A DNA stretch of 64,000 nucleotides from an uncultured Polaribacter sp. (GTDB lineage: Bacteria > Bacteroidota > Bacteroidia > Flavobacteriales > Flavobacteriaceae). Made by a program: the position numbers and the translations under genes. Under the pieces are notes generated by a model, which had not been told where the DNA came from, made no database searches, and saw only the letters and a list, made by a program, of their open reading frames with translations. Position 1 is the first letter of the stretch, and the number at the start of each line of letters is the position of its first letter. The stretch is from positions 186,001 to 250,000 of the forward strand of contig NZ_CANLXV010000001.1 in the NCBI RefSeq assembly GCF_947495205.1, written 5' to 3'. Shown piece after piece: positions 43,341-52,547 of this stretch.

Positions 43341-46178
43341 ATGAAATCTATTTATACGTTTTTCTTCTTTTTGTCTGTTGTAACTTTTGCACAAACGCCA
43401 ACAAGTTCAAAAACTGTGCAAAAAGCATTAACTCAAAAATCAATGATGATGCAATCTTCTTTGGTTAAAAATATTGAGTTTACCAATATTGGGCCAACGG
43501 TAATGAGTGGTCGTGTTGCAGATATTGCTGTAAATCCAAACAATCCAACAGAATTTTACGTAGGCTATGCTTCTGGTGGTTTGTGGCATACTACTAATAA
43601 TGGAACTACTTTTACGCCTTTGCTAGACAATTCGCCCACGCAAAACATAGGCGATATTGCTGTAGATTTTAACTCTGGAACGATTTGGGTAGGTACAGGA
43701 GAAAAAAATTCTTCGCGCTCTTCTTATGCGGGTATTGGTTTACTAAAATCTACAGATAATGGTAAAACTTGGCAAAATATGGGATTAACAGATTCGCATC
43801 ATGTGAGTAGAATTGTGATTAACCCAAATAATGTAAATGAAGTGGTAGTTGGTGTTATTGGGCACTTGTATTCTCCCAATGCAGAACGTGGTATTTTTAA
43901 AACTACAGATGGTGGAAAAACCTGGAAAAAATCGCTTTTTATAAATAACAATACTGGTATTATAGACGTTGCCTTTGCACCAGAAAACTTTAACATTATG
44001 TATGCTTCTTCTTGGGAAAGAGAGCGTAAAGCTTGGAATTTTACAGGAAACGGAAACAATTCTGCCATTTATAAAAGTACAGATGCGGGTAATACGTGGT
44101 CTAAAATATCTAAAAATGCTGGTTTTCCAACAGGAAACGGTGTAGGTAGAATTGGTTTGGCGGTTTTTAATGCAAATACGGTTTATGCACTGCACGATAG
44201 TCAGTACAGAAGACCAAAAGACAAAAATAAAAACGCTATAAATGGTTTAACCAAAGAAGATTTTAAAACCATGAATGCCGCCGAATTTTTAAATTTAGAC
44301 GAGAAAAAATTAAACACCTACTTAAAAAATAACGGATTTCAAGAAAAATATAGGGCTCAAAACGTAAAGCAAATGGTGCGCGTAGGTTCTGTAAAACCCA
44401 TAGATTTAGCAAGTTATTTAGAAGATGCAAATGCTATGTTATTTGACACACAAGTTATTGGAGCAGAAGTTTTTAAAACCACAAATGGAGGCAAAAATTG
44501 GCAAAAAACCCACACAGATTATTTAGACGGTATTTACAGTTCTTACGGTTATTATTTTGGTGAAATTAGAGTAGATCCTAAAGATGAAAATGGTATTTAT
44601 GTACTGGGAGTTCAACTTATAAAATCTAAAGATTCAGGAAAAAACTTTACGTTAATTAGTAGAGAAAATGTGCATTCAGATCATCAAGCATTGTGGGTAA
44701 ATCCTAAAAAACCGGGTCATTTTATTAATGGTAATGATGGTGGTTTAAATATTTCTTATGATGATGGTGAAAGTTACATTAAACTAAACAACCCGCCTGT
44801 TGGGCAATTTTATTCCGTTTATGCAGACAATCAAAAAAACTACAAAGTTTACGGTGGTTTGCAAGATAATGGGGTTTGGGTTGCCAATAATAATGCAAGT
44901 GTAAACAAACGTTGGCATCAAACAGGGCAAAATCCATATCAATCTATTATGGGAGGAGATGGTATGCAGGTGCAAGTAGATAATAGCAACCCAAATATTG
45001 TGTATACTGGTTATCAATTTGGTAATTATTTTAGAATTGATAGGGCTTCTGGCAAGCAAAAATACATTCAACCAAAACATACTTTAGGCGAAATTCCATA
45101 CAGATTTAATTGGCAAACTCCAATTCATTTATCTAAACACAACCAAGATATTTTATATTTAGGCGGTAACAAATTACATCGTTCTTTAAATAAAGGTGAT
45201 GCTTGGGAAACTATTTCTGATGATTTAACTACTGGCGGAAAAAAAGGAAATGTTGCTTATGGAACATTAACCTCAATTTCTGAAAGTCCGTTTCAATTTG
45301 GTTTAATTTATGTAGGCTCAGATGATGGTTATATTAATCTAACCAAAAACGGTGGTGGCAGTTGGACTAAAATTTCTAACAACTTACCTCAAAATTTATG
45401 GGTTTCTAGAGTAATTGCTTCAACTCATAAAAAAGAGCGCGTTTATGCTACTTTAAATGGGTATAGATTTGATGATTTTACGCCTTATATTTTTATGTCT
45501 GATGATTTTGGTACAACTTGGAAAAATATTGGAAATTCAATTCCAACATCAGCAGTAAACGTAATAAAAGAAGATCCTGCAAATGAAAACGTTTTATATG
45601 TTGGTGCAGATAATGGTTTGTATGTTTCTTTTAATAAAGGCAATTCTTGGGAAGCATTTAGTAACAATTTACCAAATGTAGCAATACACGATTTGGTTAT
45701 ACAACCCACAGCAAAAGAATTGGTTGTAGGTACTCATGGTAGAAGTTTATACAAAGCAAATATTGCCCCTTTACAAGAGCTTACTGCTGAAGTTTTAGCC
45801 AAAGAAAATTATGTTTTTGCAATAAAATCAATCAGAAAAAATAACAATTGGGGCCGTTCTTTTAGTCAGTGGAGAGATGCGTACACGCCAGAAATTAAAA
45901 TTCCGTTTTACACAAAAACTGCAAAAAAAGTAACTGCAAAAATTTATGCTGATAATACAGAGGTAAATTCTATTACTACCAATGCAAAAAAAGGTTATAA
46001 TCAAATGTTATTTGATCTTTCTTTCTCTAAAAAAGGAAGAAAAGCATTTGAAAAAGCAAGTAAAAACAAGGCAACAAACTTAACATTAAAACAAGCTCAA
46101 AATGGGGTTTATTATTTACCAAAAGGAAAATACATTGTTAAAATTGGCAATTCTGAAAATGAGTTTGAAATAAAGTAA
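43341..46178 (+). CDS. Large secreted BNR/VPS10-like propeller protein
   Basis: 945 aa, signal peptide ending at TFAQ. Asp-box motifs recur (STDNGKTW, TTDGGKTW, STDAGNTW, TTNGGKNW, KSKDSGKNF), the mark of BNR/sortilin-type propellers. A helical lysine-rich insertion of about 90 residues (around residues 292-380, KEDFKTMNAAEFLNLDEKKL) interrupts the propeller. No T9SS sorting domain is visible at the C-terminus. Often called VPS10-domain or glycosyl-hydrolase-like; enzymatic activity is not shown. Stand-alone gene. Confidence 0.8.
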   Translation: MKSIYTFFFFLSVVTFAQTPTSSKTVQKALTQKSMMMQSSLVKNIEFTNIGPTVMSGRVADIAVNPNNPTEFYVGYASGGLWHTTNNGTTFTPLLDNSPTQNIGDIAVDFNSGTIWVGTGEKNSSRSSYAGIGLLKSTDNGKTWQNMGLTDSHHVSRIVINPNNVNEVVVGVIGHLYSPNAERGIFKTTDGGKTWKKSLFINNNTGIIDVAFAPENFNIMYASSWERERKAWNFTGNGNNSAIYKSTDAGNTWSKISKNAGFPTGNGVGRIGLAVFNANTVYALHDSQYRRPKDKNKNAINGLTKEDFKTMNAAEFLNLDEKKLNTYLKNNGFQEKYRAQNVKQMVRVGSVKPIDLASYLEDANAMLFDTQVIGAEVFKTTNGGKNWQKTHTDYLDGIYSSYGYYFGEIRVDPKDENGIYVLGVQLIKSKDSGKNFTLISRENVHSDHQALWVNPKKPGHFINGNDGGLNISYDDGESYIKLNNPPVGQFYSVYADNQKNYKVYGGLQDNGVWVANNNASVNKRWHQTGQNPYQSIMGGDGMQVQVDNSNPNIVYTGYQFGNYFRIDRASGKQKYIQPKHTLGEIPYRFNWQTPIHLSKHNQDILYLGGNKLHRSLNKGDAWETISDDLTTGGKKGNVAYGTLTSISESPFQFGLIYVGSDDGYINLTKNGGGSWTKISNNLPQNLWVSRVIASTHKKERVYATLNGYRFDDFTPYIFMSDDFGTTWKNIGNSIPTSAVNVIKEDPANENVLYVGADNGLYVSFNKGNSWEAFSNNLPNVAIHDLVIQPTAKELVVGTHGRSLYKANIAPLQELTAEVLAKENYVFAIKSIRKNNNWGRSFSQWRDAYTPEIKIPFYTKTAKKVTAKIYADNTEVNSITTNAKKGYNQMLFDLSFSKKGRKAFEKASKNKATNLTLKQAQNGVYYLPKGKYIVKIGNSENEFEIK

Positions 46179-46337
46179 TAGCGTTATCAATTCAAAAATA
46201 GAAAGAAACCATAATATTCTAGCTTGATTTCTCTTTAATTTAGAAATAACCAAACCAAACAGCCATAAATAAAAGCGACTCTAAAATAAATTTCAAAAAA
46301 AACGAAACAACTCATTCATTCGCCCTATTTTCATCAT

Positions 46338-46958
46338 ATGAAAAAATTACTCTTTTTACTTTTTTTTACAAGCATTATATCTTTAAACGCTCAATCCAAA
46401 CCTAAAGGTTTTTTTGAACTTTCTACACCCATAAAAATGTGGGTAATATTTCATCCGTTTAAAGCAAAAAAATCTTACCAAATAGCATTAGAAACTAATA
46501 AAGTATCTGATTCTATTGCCAAAACAAATGCACTAGATAAAGACAAAAGTGGCGGACAAGTAGATGCGTTTAGACATGCATATTGGTTGGCACGCTTAAA
46601 ACAAGATTTGGGAGAAAAAGCTGCACGCTCTTTAGGTGAAGCACATGAAAAAGACAACTACATTACTTACAAAGAAAGAAAATTAGAAGATGGTGTTGTG
46701 CCCGATGAAATTTCTTCTGAAATGGATTTATATAACAACGAACAAGGTTTAAAATTAATACAAAAAAAGAGTAAAATCTCTAGAAAAAACCTCATTCATA
46801 AAATTGTTAACGCCATTAAAGAAGGTAAAATGAAAATTATTAAGAAAGATAAAAAAGGACGTTTTTTAACTTGTAAAGGTAAAATTATCTCCAAAGAAGA
46901 ATTAAAAGGAAAATGGAAAAACAATAAATGCTTGGTGTCTTCTAACGTTAAAAATTAA
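46338..46958 (+). CDS. DUF6973-like secreted protein
   Basis: 206 aa with a signal peptide ending at SLNAQS. The core GGQVDAFRHAYWLARLKQDL, LGEAHEKDNY, EISSEMDLYNNEQGL with conserved H and E/D residues resembles the DUF6973 family, which may be a hydrolase. The C-terminus is lysine-rich (KIIKKDKKGRFLTCKGKI). Encoded before the sdh operon; no functional link seen. Confidence 0.7.
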   Translation: MKKLLFLLFFTSIISLNAQSKPKGFFELSTPIKMWVIFHPFKAKKSYQIALETNKVSDSIAKTNALDKDKSGGQVDAFRHAYWLARLKQDLGEKAARSLGEAHEKDNYITYKERKLEDGVVPDEISSEMDLYNNEQGLKLIQKKSKISRKNLIHKIVNAIKEGKMKIIKKDKKGRFLTCKGKIISKEELKGKWKNNKCLVSSNVKN

Positions 46959-47041
46959 CAGTTTTGTCATTTTTTGTTAAAGGTTAAACCAATTTATTTA
47001 AAACAATTCTAAATACTATTGAAAACGTTGTAAATTCTTTG

Positions 47042-47069
47042 TTTGCGTAACTGTTTACCCTTATTTTTG
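47042..47069 (+). promoter_or_regulatory. sdhCAB promoter
   Basis: TTTG (47042-47045), 16-nt spacer and TATTTTTG (47062-47069) match the Bacteroidota -33/-7 consensus (TTTG, TAnnTTTG) well. The sdhC ATG is 28 bp downstream of the -7 element. Confidence 0.7.
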
Positions 47070-47096
47070 TACACTAAATTAATAATTAATTATACA

Positions 47097-47771
47097 ATGG
47101 GCGGATTTTTCAAATCTTCAATTGGAAGAAAAGTGGCAATGGCACTTTCAGCATTTTTTTTAATGTTCTTCTTACTTCAGCACTTAGCAATTAATATTTT
47201 ATCAGTTGCAAACCCAGATTTATTTAATGAAGTTTCGCACTTTATGGGTACAAACCCGGTTGTTCAATTTGCATTGCAACCTGTTTTAATTTTTGCAGTT
47301 GTTTTTCATTTTGTAATGGGTTTTATCCTAGACATCAAAAATAGAAAAGCAAACGGTGCTAAATATGCTAAAAACAATGGTGCTGCAAACTCAACCTGGT
47401 TTAGTAGAAACATGGTAATTAGCGGAATTACAATTTTAGCTTTCGTTTTATTACACTTTATTGATTTTTGGTTTCCAGAAATCAATACAAAATTTATACA
47501 AGGAGATTGGTCTGGTACCATGCCTGGTGTAGATGGCTTTAGATATCACGAAGAATTGGTGCATAAATTTATGAATCCAGCAAGAGTTGTTGCTTATGCA
47601 GTTGCTTTTGTTTTCTTAGGCTTACACTTAGCACATGGTTTTACCTCTGCTTTTCAATCTGTAGGTGCTGCATCTCTTCGTAAAAAATTAGAGAAAGTAG
47701 GTATTGCTTATTCAGTAATCGTTCCTTTCGGCTTTATTTTTATTGCATTATATCATTTTTTTAACCATTAA
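47097..47771 (+). CDS. sdhC: Succinate dehydrogenase cytochrome b subunit
   Basis: About 224 aa from the ATG at 47097 (MGGFFKSSIGRKVAMALS); the longer TTG frame is rejected. B-type cytochrome b with five membrane segments and histidines for two hemes (FLLQHLAIN, FHFVMGF, FRYHEELVH, LHLAHGF, ALYHFFNH). Accepts electrons from the SdhB iron-sulfur protein and passes them to menaquinone. 12 bp from sdhA. Confidence 0.93.
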   Translation: MGGFFKSSIGRKVAMALSAFFLMFFLLQHLAINILSVANPDLFNEVSHFMGTNPVVQFALQPVLIFAVVFHFVMGFILDIKNRKANGAKYAKNNGAANSTWFSRNMVISGITILAFVLLHFIDFWFPEINTKFIQGDWSGTMPGVDGFRYHEELVHKFMNPARVVAYAVAFVFLGLHLAHGFTSAFQSVGAASLRKKLEKVGIAYSVIVPFGFIFIALYHFFNH

Positions 47772-47783
47772 TCTTAAACAATT

Positions 47784-49781
47784 ATGGCTTTAGATTCAAA
47801 AGTACCTCAAGGTCCAATTAAAGATAAATGGACAGATTATAAAAATAAAATTAACTTGGTAAATCCTGCCAACAAACGTCATATAGATGTTATTGTGGTT
47901 GGTACAGGTTTAGCAGGTGGTTCTGCTTCTGCAACTTTAGCAGAATTAGGCTACAATGTAAAAGCATTTGCTTATCAAGACTCTCCAAGAAGAGCGCACT
48001 CTATTGCCGCTCAAGGAGGAATTAATGCAGCTAAAAACTATCAAGGAGATGGAGATTCTACTTACCGTTTATTTTACGATACTGTAAAGGGTGGAGATTA
48101 TCGTTCTCGTGAAGCAAACGTTTATCGTTTGGCAGAAGTTTCTGCAAATATCATCGATCAATGTGTAGCACAAGGTGTACCTTTTGCTCGTGATTATGGT
48201 GGTTTATTAGACAACCGTTCTTTTGGTGGAGTTTTAGTTTCTAGAACTTTTTACGCAAAAGGGCAAACGGGTCAACAATTATTATTAGGAGCTTATTCTG
48301 CCATGAACAGGCAAATTGCTCGTGGTAAAATTGAAATGTTTAACAGACATGAAATGTTAGACGTTGTTATTGTTGATGGTAAAGCAAGAGGAATTATTGC
48401 ACGTAATTTGGTTACAGGAGAAATAGAGCGTCATTCTGCACATGCAGTTGTAATTGCTTCTGGTGGTTATGGAAACGTTTATTTCTTATCTACAAACGCC
48501 ATGGGTTCTAACGTAACTGCAGGCTGGAAAGTACATAAAAAAGGAGCTTATTTTGCAAACCCTTGTTATACACAAATTCACCCAACTTGTATACCACGTT
48601 CTGGAGATTATCAGTCTAAATTAACCTTAATGTCTGAATCTTTAAGAAATGATGGACGAATTTGGGTACCAAAACATTTAAAAGATGTTGAATCTATAAG
48701 ATCAGGAAAATTAAAACCTACGCAATTAAAAGAAGAAGATAGAGATTACTATTTAGAAAGACGTTATCCTGCTTTTGGTAATTTAGTACCAAGAGATGTT
48801 GCTTCTAGAGCAGCAAAAGAACGTTGTGATGCTGGTTATGGTGTAAATGCAACTGGTGAAGCTGTGTATTTAGATTTTGCAGCATCTTTTGTAAGATATG
48901 GAACAGAGCAAGCGAAGATTCAAGGTATTTCTAATCCTTCAGAAGCAAAAATAAAAGAATTAGGTCAAGAAATTGTAAGAGCAAAATACGGGAACTTATT
49001 TCAAATGTACGAGAAAATCGTTGATGAAAATCCGTATGAAACACCTATGATGATTTATCCTGCAGTACATTACACAATGGGTGGTGTTTGGGTAGATTAC
49101 AACTTAATGACTACCATTCCAGGTTGTTATGCAATTGGAGAAGCAAATTTCTCTGATCATGGTGCCAACAGATTAGGTGCCTCTGCATTAATGCAAGGTT
49201 TAGCAGATGGTTATTTTGTATTACCATATACCATTGGAGATTATTTAGCTGATGATATTAGAACAGGAAAAATTTCTACAGATACACCAGAATTTGAAGC
49301 TGCAGAAAAAGAAGTAAAAGAAAGAATTGATTTCTTTGTTAATAATAAAGGAACCCATTCTGTAGATTACTACCACAAAAAATTAGGTAAAATTATGTGG
49401 GATAAATGTGGTATGTCTAGAAACGCAGAAGGTTTAAAATCTGCTATCGAAGAAATTTCTGCATTGCGTAAAGATTTCTGGGAAAATGTAAATGTACCAG
49501 GAACAGATAAAGAATATAATGAGCAGTTGGCAAAAGCAGGTAGAGTTGCAGATTTCTTAGAATTAGGAGAGTTGTTTGCTAAAGATGCTTTAGTAAGAGA
49601 AGAATCTGCAGGAGGACACTTTAGAGAAGAGCACCAAACTCCAGAAGGAGAAGCAAAACGTTTAAAAGAATTCCAATTTGTTTCTGCTTGGGAATATAAA
49701 GGTGAGCCAAAAGATGCAGTATTGCACAAAGAAGAATTGGCTTACGAAAATATAGAAGTAAAAGAAAGAAGTTATAAATAA
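47784..49781 (+). CDS. sdhA: Succinate dehydrogenase flavoprotein subunit
   Basis: 665 aa, catalytic subunit, oxidises succinate to fumarate. FAD-binding [17 protein letters not shown] (about 37-53) and the FAD-linking histidine in [11 protein letters not shown] (about 72-82). Substrate site motifs follow ([40 protein letters not shown]). Length fits the B-type enzyme of Bacteroidota. In the sdhCAB operon, complex II at the inner membrane. Confidence 0.96.
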   Translation: MALDSKVPQGPIKDKWTDYKNKINLVNPANKRHIDVIVVGTGLAGGSASATLAELGYNVKAFAYQDSPRRAHSIAAQGGINAAKNYQGDGDSTYRLFYDTVKGGDYRSREANVYRLAEVSANIIDQCVAQGVPFARDYGGLLDNRSFGGVLVSRTFYAKGQTGQQLLLGAYSAMNRQIARGKIEMFNRHEMLDVVIVDGKARGIIARNLVTGEIERHSAHAVVIASGGYGNVYFLSTNAMGSNVTAGWKVHKKGAYFANPCYTQIHPTCIPRSGDYQSKLTLMSESLRNDGRIWVPKHLKDVESIRSGKLKPTQLKEEDRDYYLERRYPAFGNLVPRDVASRAAKERCDAGYGVNATGEAVYLDFAASFVRYGTEQAKIQGISNPSEAKIKELGQEIVRAKYGNLFQMYEKIVDENPYETPMMIYPAVHYTMGGVWVDYNLMTTIPGCYAIGEANFSDHGANRLGASALMQGLADGYFVLPYTIGDYLADDIRTGKISTDTPEFEAAEKEVKERIDFFVNNKGTHSVDYYHKKLGKIMWDKCGMSRNAEGLKSAIEEISALRKDFWENVNVPGTDKEYNEQLAKAGRVADFLELGELFAKDALVREESAGGHFREEHQTPEGEAKRLKEFQFVSAWEYKGEPKDAVLHKEELAYENIEVKERSYK

Positions 49782-49860
49782 TGTAGTTTATGGTTGATGG
49801 TTGTTAGTTTATGGAAACAACAACTAACAACAAACAACTAAAAACCAAAAACTAATAAAA
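49782..49860. repeat. Low-complexity spacer between sdhA and sdhB
   Basis: Short words in both orientations (gttgttagtttatgg, then aacaacaactaacaac and aaaaaccaaaaacta) make a loose inverted repeat. It sits inside the sdh operon, like the CAGT-type spacers at 3034 and 55222. Confidence 0.4.
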
Positions 49861-50601
49861 ATGAATTTAACACTTAAAATTTGGAGACAGAAAGACGCTA
49901 ATTCAAAGGGTCAAATGACAGATTATAAAGTATCTGAAATTTCAGAACACATGTCTTTCTTAGAAATGATGGATGTTTTAAATGAACAGATCATTAATAA
50001 AGGTGAAGAACCTGTTGCTTTTGATCATGACTGTAGAGAAGGAATCTGTGGTATGTGTTCTATGTATATTAATGGTGAAGCACATGGTCCAGATAGAGGC
50101 GTAACAACCTGCCAACTACACATGCGCATGTTTAAAGATGGCGATACTATTACTATTGAGCCTTGGAAAGCAGCTGCTTTTCCTGTGGTAAAAGATTTAG
50201 TTGTAGACAGGTCTGCTTTTGATAGAATACAACACGCTGGTGGTTATATTTCTGTAAATACTTCTGGAAATACGCAAGATGCGAACTCAATTCCTATTGC
50301 CAAAGAGGCTGCAGACACAGCAATGGATGCTGCAACTTGTATTGGTTGTGGTGCTTGTGTAGCAACTTGTAAAAATAGCTCTGCAATGTTATTTGTAGGT
50401 GCCAAAGTTTCTCAATATGCATTATTACCACAAGGACAAGTAGAAGCTGCAGATCGTGTGAAAAACATGGTAGCTCAAATGGATTTAGAAGGTTTTGGGA
50501 ACTGTACCAATACAGGTGCTTGTGAGGTAGAATGTCCTAAAGGAATTTCTTTAGACAACATTGCAAGAATGAATAGAGAATTAATGAAAGCTTCTATTTA
50601 A
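49861..50601 (+). CDS. sdhB: Succinate dehydrogenase iron-sulfur subunit
   Basis: 246 aa with three cluster motifs: [2Fe-2S] at [12 protein letters not shown] plus the later cysteine in TTCQ, then [13 protein letters not shown] and [14 protein letters not shown] for the [4Fe-4S] and [3Fe-4S] clusters. Electron relay from SdhA to SdhC. Last gene of the operon, followed by a bidirectional terminator. Confidence 0.96.
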   Translation: MNLTLKIWRQKDANSKGQMTDYKVSEISEHMSFLEMMDVLNEQIINKGEEPVAFDHDCREGICGMCSMYINGEAHGPDRGVTTCQLHMRMFKDGDTITIEPWKAAAFPVVKDLVVDRSAFDRIQHAGGYISVNTSGNTQDANSIPIAKEAADTAMDAATCIGCGACVATCKNSSAMLFVGAKVSQYALLPQGQVEAADRVKNMVAQMDLEGFGNCTNTGACEVECPKGISLDNIARMNRELMKASI

Positions 50602-50649
50602 AAACATAAGTGATTGCGAGGTACGAAGCAATCTTTTAATTAAAAATAA

Positions 50650-50679
50650 AAAACCCAAAACGAATTCGTTTTGGGTTTT
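50650..50679. terminator. Bidirectional terminator after sdhB
   Basis: A perfect 15-bp palindrome (aaaacccaaaacgaa and its inverse) with T-runs on both sides. It ends both sdhB (plus) and the converging HTH gene (minus). Confidence 0.9.
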
Positions 50680-50955
50680 TTATTTAAACTCCTTAAAAAA
50701 AGTACTTGGACTAATTTTTAAAAACTCTAATATATTTAAAAGTCTTAGCAAATCTAACTTTGTGGTTCCTTTTTCTACTTTAAAGTAACCATTTTCTCCT
50801 ATACCTAAATAATTACAAATATCCATTTGGGTTACTCCTTGTGCTTTTCTTTCTGCAATAATTTTGTCTAAAATAGCAAAATACGTTTTATTGATATTTG
50901 AATTTTCTTTTTCTTTTTCTTTTTCTTTTTCTTTTTCTTTTTCTTTTTTATTCAT
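50680..50955 (-). CDS. Small XRE-type HTH regulator with KE repeat
   Basis: About 91 aa from the ATG at 50953-50955, preferred over 50985 because the longer frame gives an unlikely hydrophobic extension. After MNK there are seven KE dipeptides, encoded by a hexanucleotide tract, then a HTH (KAQGVTQMDICNYLGIGENGYFKVEKG). The C-terminus is short. A DNA-binding protein of unknown target; alone between the sdh operon and a non-coding stretch. Confidence 0.7.
   Translation of the reverse strand: MNKKEKEKEKEKEKEKENSNINKTYFAILDKIIAERKAQGVTQMDICNYLGIGENGYFKVEKGTTKLDLLRLLNILEFLKISPSTFFKEFK
50907..50948. repeat. Hexanucleotide microsatellite
   Basis: Seven near-perfect copies of ctttttc-phase repeat (unit tttttc) on the plus strand, coding KE pairs on the minus strand. 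Unit length of six keeps the frame, so changes would alter the charged linker length, not switch the gene on or off. Confidence 0.8.
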
Positions 50956-51004
50956 AATAGCATTTATTTTAAACAAAAATACCACTAATTTTTTAAATAT
51001 TTAT
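50956..51004. other. Spacer with start region of HTH gene
   Basis: AT-rich; no recognisable site. Probably the promoter region of the HTH gene. Confidence 0.3.
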
Positions 51005-51073
51005 TTCCATTTTGGAGTAGCTGAATTCAGGGATGCAACACCTATCCCTGAATTCAGCTACTCCAAAATGGAA
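51005..51073. repeat. Long perfect inverted repeat
   Basis: Arms 51005-51033 and 51045-51073 are perfect complements over 29 bp (inner core ctgaattcag), with an 11-nt loop (tgcaacaccta). Both arms contain the word gaattc. It lies in a 530-bp stretch with no gene, between the HTH gene and a small secreted protein gene. No T-run follows either arm, so it is not an ordinary terminator. Confidence 0.8.
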
Positions 51074-51489
51074 GGGTAGTTTCTTTGGTTTTTAAAATAA
51101 TGTTTACGTAATTTGAAAAAAAGAAAAACTATGAAAAGGAAAGAGTCTAAATTAAGTATGTAAAATACTTACCTATTGTAAGTTGAAACCCTACCCTTTC
51201 CACCTCTTTTTTTTATTATTTACAGCACTACTAAACTATTTTAAGGAAGTAGAAAAAAGTATAAACCATAAAAAAACATCCGCTTGCGGAAAAACATAAA
51301 AAATCTTGCAAATAAATTATAATTTAAACCAAATGCCTATGTAAAGCCATAAACAACAAACAGAGGAAGTGTTACAAAAGTAATTCTTTTTCTACAAGTT
51401 TTTAAAGATTTTTAGACTTGTTTACTCACTTAAAATCTTAAAAATTTCAATTAATAAACCCAATTTAAATGGGTAATAAAATTTAAAAA
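51074..51489. other. Non-coding stretch with secondary hairpins
   Basis: No gene seen. A short hairpin taagtat/atactta lies at 51153-51171. The gaagggtagttt word beside the long hairpin has an imperfect inverse, aaaccctaccctttcc, near 51186-51201, followed by a T-run, so a longer RNA with a terminator end is possible. A palindrome accca/tgggt precedes the next gene near 51459-51476. Confidence 0.4.
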
Positions 51490-51741
51490 ATGAAAAAAGT
51501 AATATTACGCATGGCAGTAATGATGCTTTTAATGTCATTTACAAACAAAAAAACTACTAATACTAATGTTGATGAAATTTTCTCACCAGAATGCTTTGAT
51601 TTTGCTGATGAAATTATAGAAGAACTAAATATGGCAGGTTGGTCTTTTGATGATTATGAACTTCAACACAGCTTTTGGGAAGCACAGTATGACTGGTGTG
51701 AATCAACAACGGATTATGACGAATTTCAATTTCCAAATTAA
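51490..51741 (+). CDS. Small acidic secreted protein
   Basis: 83 aa with a signal-like start (MKKVILRMAVMMLLMSF), then an acidic mature part with two cysteines (SPECFDF and DWCEST) and many aromatic residues. No family recognised. It lies 12 bp before the GLPGLI gene and is probably co-transcribed with it and the receptor. Confidence 0.55.
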   Translation: MKKVILRMAVMMLLMSFTNKKTTNTNVDEIFSPECFDFADEIIEELNMAGWSFDDYELQHSFWEAQYDWCESTTDYDEFQFPN

Positions 51742-51753
51742 TATTTATAATTA

Positions 51754-52503
51754 ATGAAGGCATATCTACAAGTTTTATTATTTATTATTTTAATAAATAA
51801 TTCATTTAGTCAAAAGAATAATTTTATTGCAGAATATAAGTTGATTTACAAGCCAATAAAGTTTGATTCTTTAACAAAAAAGAAAAGTAATAATGAAAAT
51901 GTTGAATTTCAAAAATATTTTAAATCTTTGATTTATAATTTAAAAAATGCTGGGAACTCGTTGGAAAATATTAGTTATAAATTAGAATTTAATAAACAGG
52001 CATCATCATTTACAATAAACCCAATTTTAGAAAGTGATATTTCAAGAGGCAAGCTTTTAAGAACTATGTTAGGTATAAAAGATGAAACTTATTTCACTAA
52101 TGATGAATCAATAATAAATAATAAAAACTCATATGGTGAGGACTTTCTTGTAGATATGCCTAAATTAAAATGGAAAATATTTAATAAAAAAAAGAAAATT
52201 GGCAATTATTGGTGTTATAAAGCAACTACTATAGTTTACAGAGAAAATTCTAAAAAAAAATTTAACAAAACTGTGACTGCTTGGTTTACACCAGAAATAT
52301 CTTACAATTATGGTACGAAAAATTATTCTGGTTTACCAGGTCTTATTGTTTTATTGAAAGAAAATGATAATATAAGTTTGCAATTAGTTAAAATTCAAGA
52401 AAAAAGATATAGTATATTATCTAAACCTAAAAAAGGAAAAAAAATATCCGAAAAAGAATTTAAAGCATTGAGCAAAAAAATGTATGAGAATAGAAAGAAC
52501 TAA
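51754..52503 (+). CDS. GLPGLI family protein
   Basis: 249 aa, signal peptide ending at SFSQ. The family motif YSGLPGLIVLL is at about residues 191-201. GLPGLI proteins are secreted Bacteroidota proteins usually encoded beside TonB-linked receptors, as here (44 bp before). Predicted beta-rich periplasmic protein; function unknown. Confidence 0.85.
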   Translation: MKAYLQVLLFIILINNSFSQKNNFIAEYKLIYKPIKFDSLTKKKSNNENVEFQKYFKSLIYNLKNAGNSLENISYKLEFNKQASSFTINPILESDISRGKLLRTMLGIKDETYFTNDESIINNKNSYGEDFLVDMPKLKWKIFNKKKKIGNYWCYKATTIVYRENSKKKFNKTVTAWFTPEISYNYGTKNYSGLPGLIVLLKENDNISLQLVKIQEKRYSILSKPKKGKKISEKEFKALSKKMYENRKN

Positions 52504-52547
52504 ATTAATATAAAATTATTTTTTTTACGCTTTTACTTTAGATTATC

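Noticed and set aside
43785-44195. 136-aa minus-strand frame
   Set aside because: Antisense shadow of the BNR propeller gene with no start context.
50907-50948. CRISPR-like array
   Set aside because: Units are six bases long without spacers; it is a microsatellite in a coding frame.
50864-51079. 71-aa plus-strand frame with SFSF repeats
   Set aside because: Shadow of the KE microsatellite that continues through the long hairpin; no coding signs.
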